Source: Vulcanisaeta distributa JCM 11213 (lineage in GTDB: Archaea; Thermoproteota; Thermoprotei; Thermoproteales; Thermocladiaceae). From it: a stretch of DNA of 64,000 nucleotides. Position 1 is the first letter of the stretch. Each line of letters starts with the position of its first letter. Positions 63,296 to 64,000 of this stretch are shown here, in pieces. The DNA is taken from contig BBCS01000004.1 in assembly GCA_001316125.1 (NCBI GenBank), forward strand, positions 62,001-126,000. Reading direction: 5' to 3'. The notes beneath the pieces were generated by a model. The model was not told the DNA's origin. It did no database searches and saw nothing but the letters and a program-made list of their open reading frames with translations. The translations under genes were made by a program, and so were the position numbers.

Positions 63296-64000
63296 TTATG
63301 GTATGAGTCCTCTCGTTATTTGCGAGAATTCATACTGATTGAAGGTGAATGAGTAGCTTATGAGCGTCATGTTTATGTTCATGAACATGCCGCCAAACTC
63401 ACCTTGATACGCGGGATATAGGTATATCGTTATGTTCGTTGGTACGCCATTACTTAATATGCATAATTCCGTTATATTTATAATCATCGGTAACTCCTGC
63501 AGCTCACCCTGGGTTGGTGTTAGTGTTAATGTTGCGGTGAAGCAGTAGGTTGTTTTTCCGTTCCAGGTACCCTTCCCTACGTACTTACTTTCATTTAATG
63601 CAAGTATTACATACCTGGTAAGGTTTACATAGGGTGTGCAGTGGGTCGTGGTTTGTGGTCCCATGAAGTTGAATTCCACGGCATAGCAAAGTTCATCATC
63701 ATACTTCCAAAGCGCCACATTAAAGCTAATGCCTGACCCAATGAAATGCCTAAATGAGAATGTGCCGTTTATCACGGTTGCGTCATTTATTGGCGTCCTG
63801 GATATGGTGATGATGCCCATCAACGGGCCCATTTGAAATGGAACACTGGGTATTCCTGGAAACTCGTTATTATTTATTACAAGTGTGGAACTAATCACGA
63901 ACTTGTAAGTCGCCGTAACATTCCTCATAAATAACTCCTTAGCATTCATGAGTGCTGACCCAGGTCCTCCATTTACTGAAATTGCTAGGTAAGTAACTGC
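63296..64000 (-). CDS. Secreted protein, 5' end beyond the window
   Basis: A partial minus-strand gene, open to position 64000 with no upstream stop. The visible 235 residues are an Asn/Thr-rich extracellular domain (SSTLVINNNEFPGIP, GTFSFRHFIGSG, YAVEFNFMGPQTTTHC). Its Cys-pair region WNGKTTYCFTATLTL ... ITELCILSNGVPTNI matches the end of the 32495 protein, so they are paralogues. The N-terminal anchor should lie beyond the window. Confidence 0.62.
   Translation of the reverse strand, partial: AVTYLAISVNGGPGSALMNAKELFMRNVTATYKFVISSTLVINNNEFPGIPSVPFQMGPLMGIITISRTPINDATVINGTFSFRHFIGSGISFNVALWKYDDELCYAVEFNFMGPQTTTHCTPYVNLTRYVILALNESKYVGKGTWNGKTTYCFTATLTLTPTQGELQELPMIINITELCILSNGVPTNITIYLYPAYQGEFGGMFMNINMTLISYSFTFNQYEFSQITRGLIP

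Noticed and set aside
1..64000. Poly-G tracts as phase-variation (contingency) loci
   Set aside because: They occur in nearly every class of gene including ribosomal protein, TmcA and tRNA genes, so selective on/off switching is not a sensible explanation.

Overview
The window looks like a hyperthermophilic crenarchaeon of the Thermoproteales, most likely close to Vulcanisaeta or Caldivirga (inference from gene content; no search could be run). Pointers: an archaeal NreA/HerA/NurA repair set, an L37Ae-Brix-Pcc1-prefoldin-DUF3194-DHH superoperon, TmcA, the archaeal asparagine synthetase related to AsnRS, crenarchaeal KDG kinase, a tRNA-Val(GAC) with an intron at the non-canonical 29/30 position, TATA boxes about 23-27 nt from start codons (leaderless transcripts), and frequent GTG/TTG starts.

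Layout. 0.2-11 kb: DUF981 membrane protein, nreA, ctaB, herA, a TGT-like enzyme, DUF2848 protein, then the ribosome/KEOPS/prefoldin operon ending in a DHH phosphoesterase. 10.6-17 kb: a surface protein, a GspE/ArlI-type ATPase, and five unrecognised proteins on both strands that appear to share one alpha/beta domain; this is the best candidate here for an undescribed machine. 17-25 kb: tmcA, a pyrimidine-dimer glycosylase-like gene, two NuoM/NuoL-type proton-channel genes and a LutB-like iron-sulfur protein. 25-32 kb: HypE-like AIR synthase, ilvA-ridA, a lone Cas4-like nuclease, moeA, nurA. 32-43 kb: accessory region with secreted proteins, a glutaredoxin fusion, a radical SAM enzyme, a HEPN/MNT pair, three large surface proteins and marC. 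43-52 kb: metE core, asparagine synthetase, cobQ, two winged-helix regulators, a DUF4382 protein, amino-acid permease, TrkA-like protein, kdgK, tRNA-Val. 52-64 kb: a third leader-type surface protein, acyl-CoA synthetase, K+ channel, hemD, an epimerase, membrane proteins, cbiX-like and cbiB, an Lrp-type regulator with an operator-like palindrome, a DUF357-RibL fusion and a partial secreted protein.

Sequence quality matters for every entry. Many genes carry 1-nt frame breaks. They mostly look like base-calling errors in short runs, so I give merged gene coordinates. Separately, G/C homopolymers are grossly abnormal: by manual scan about 110 runs of 6 or more, nearly all exactly 7 long. In many conserved motifs these runs add one extra Gly or Pro codon (for example inside the TmcA P-loop). 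This is either a very unusual systematic artefact or a remarkable genome property.
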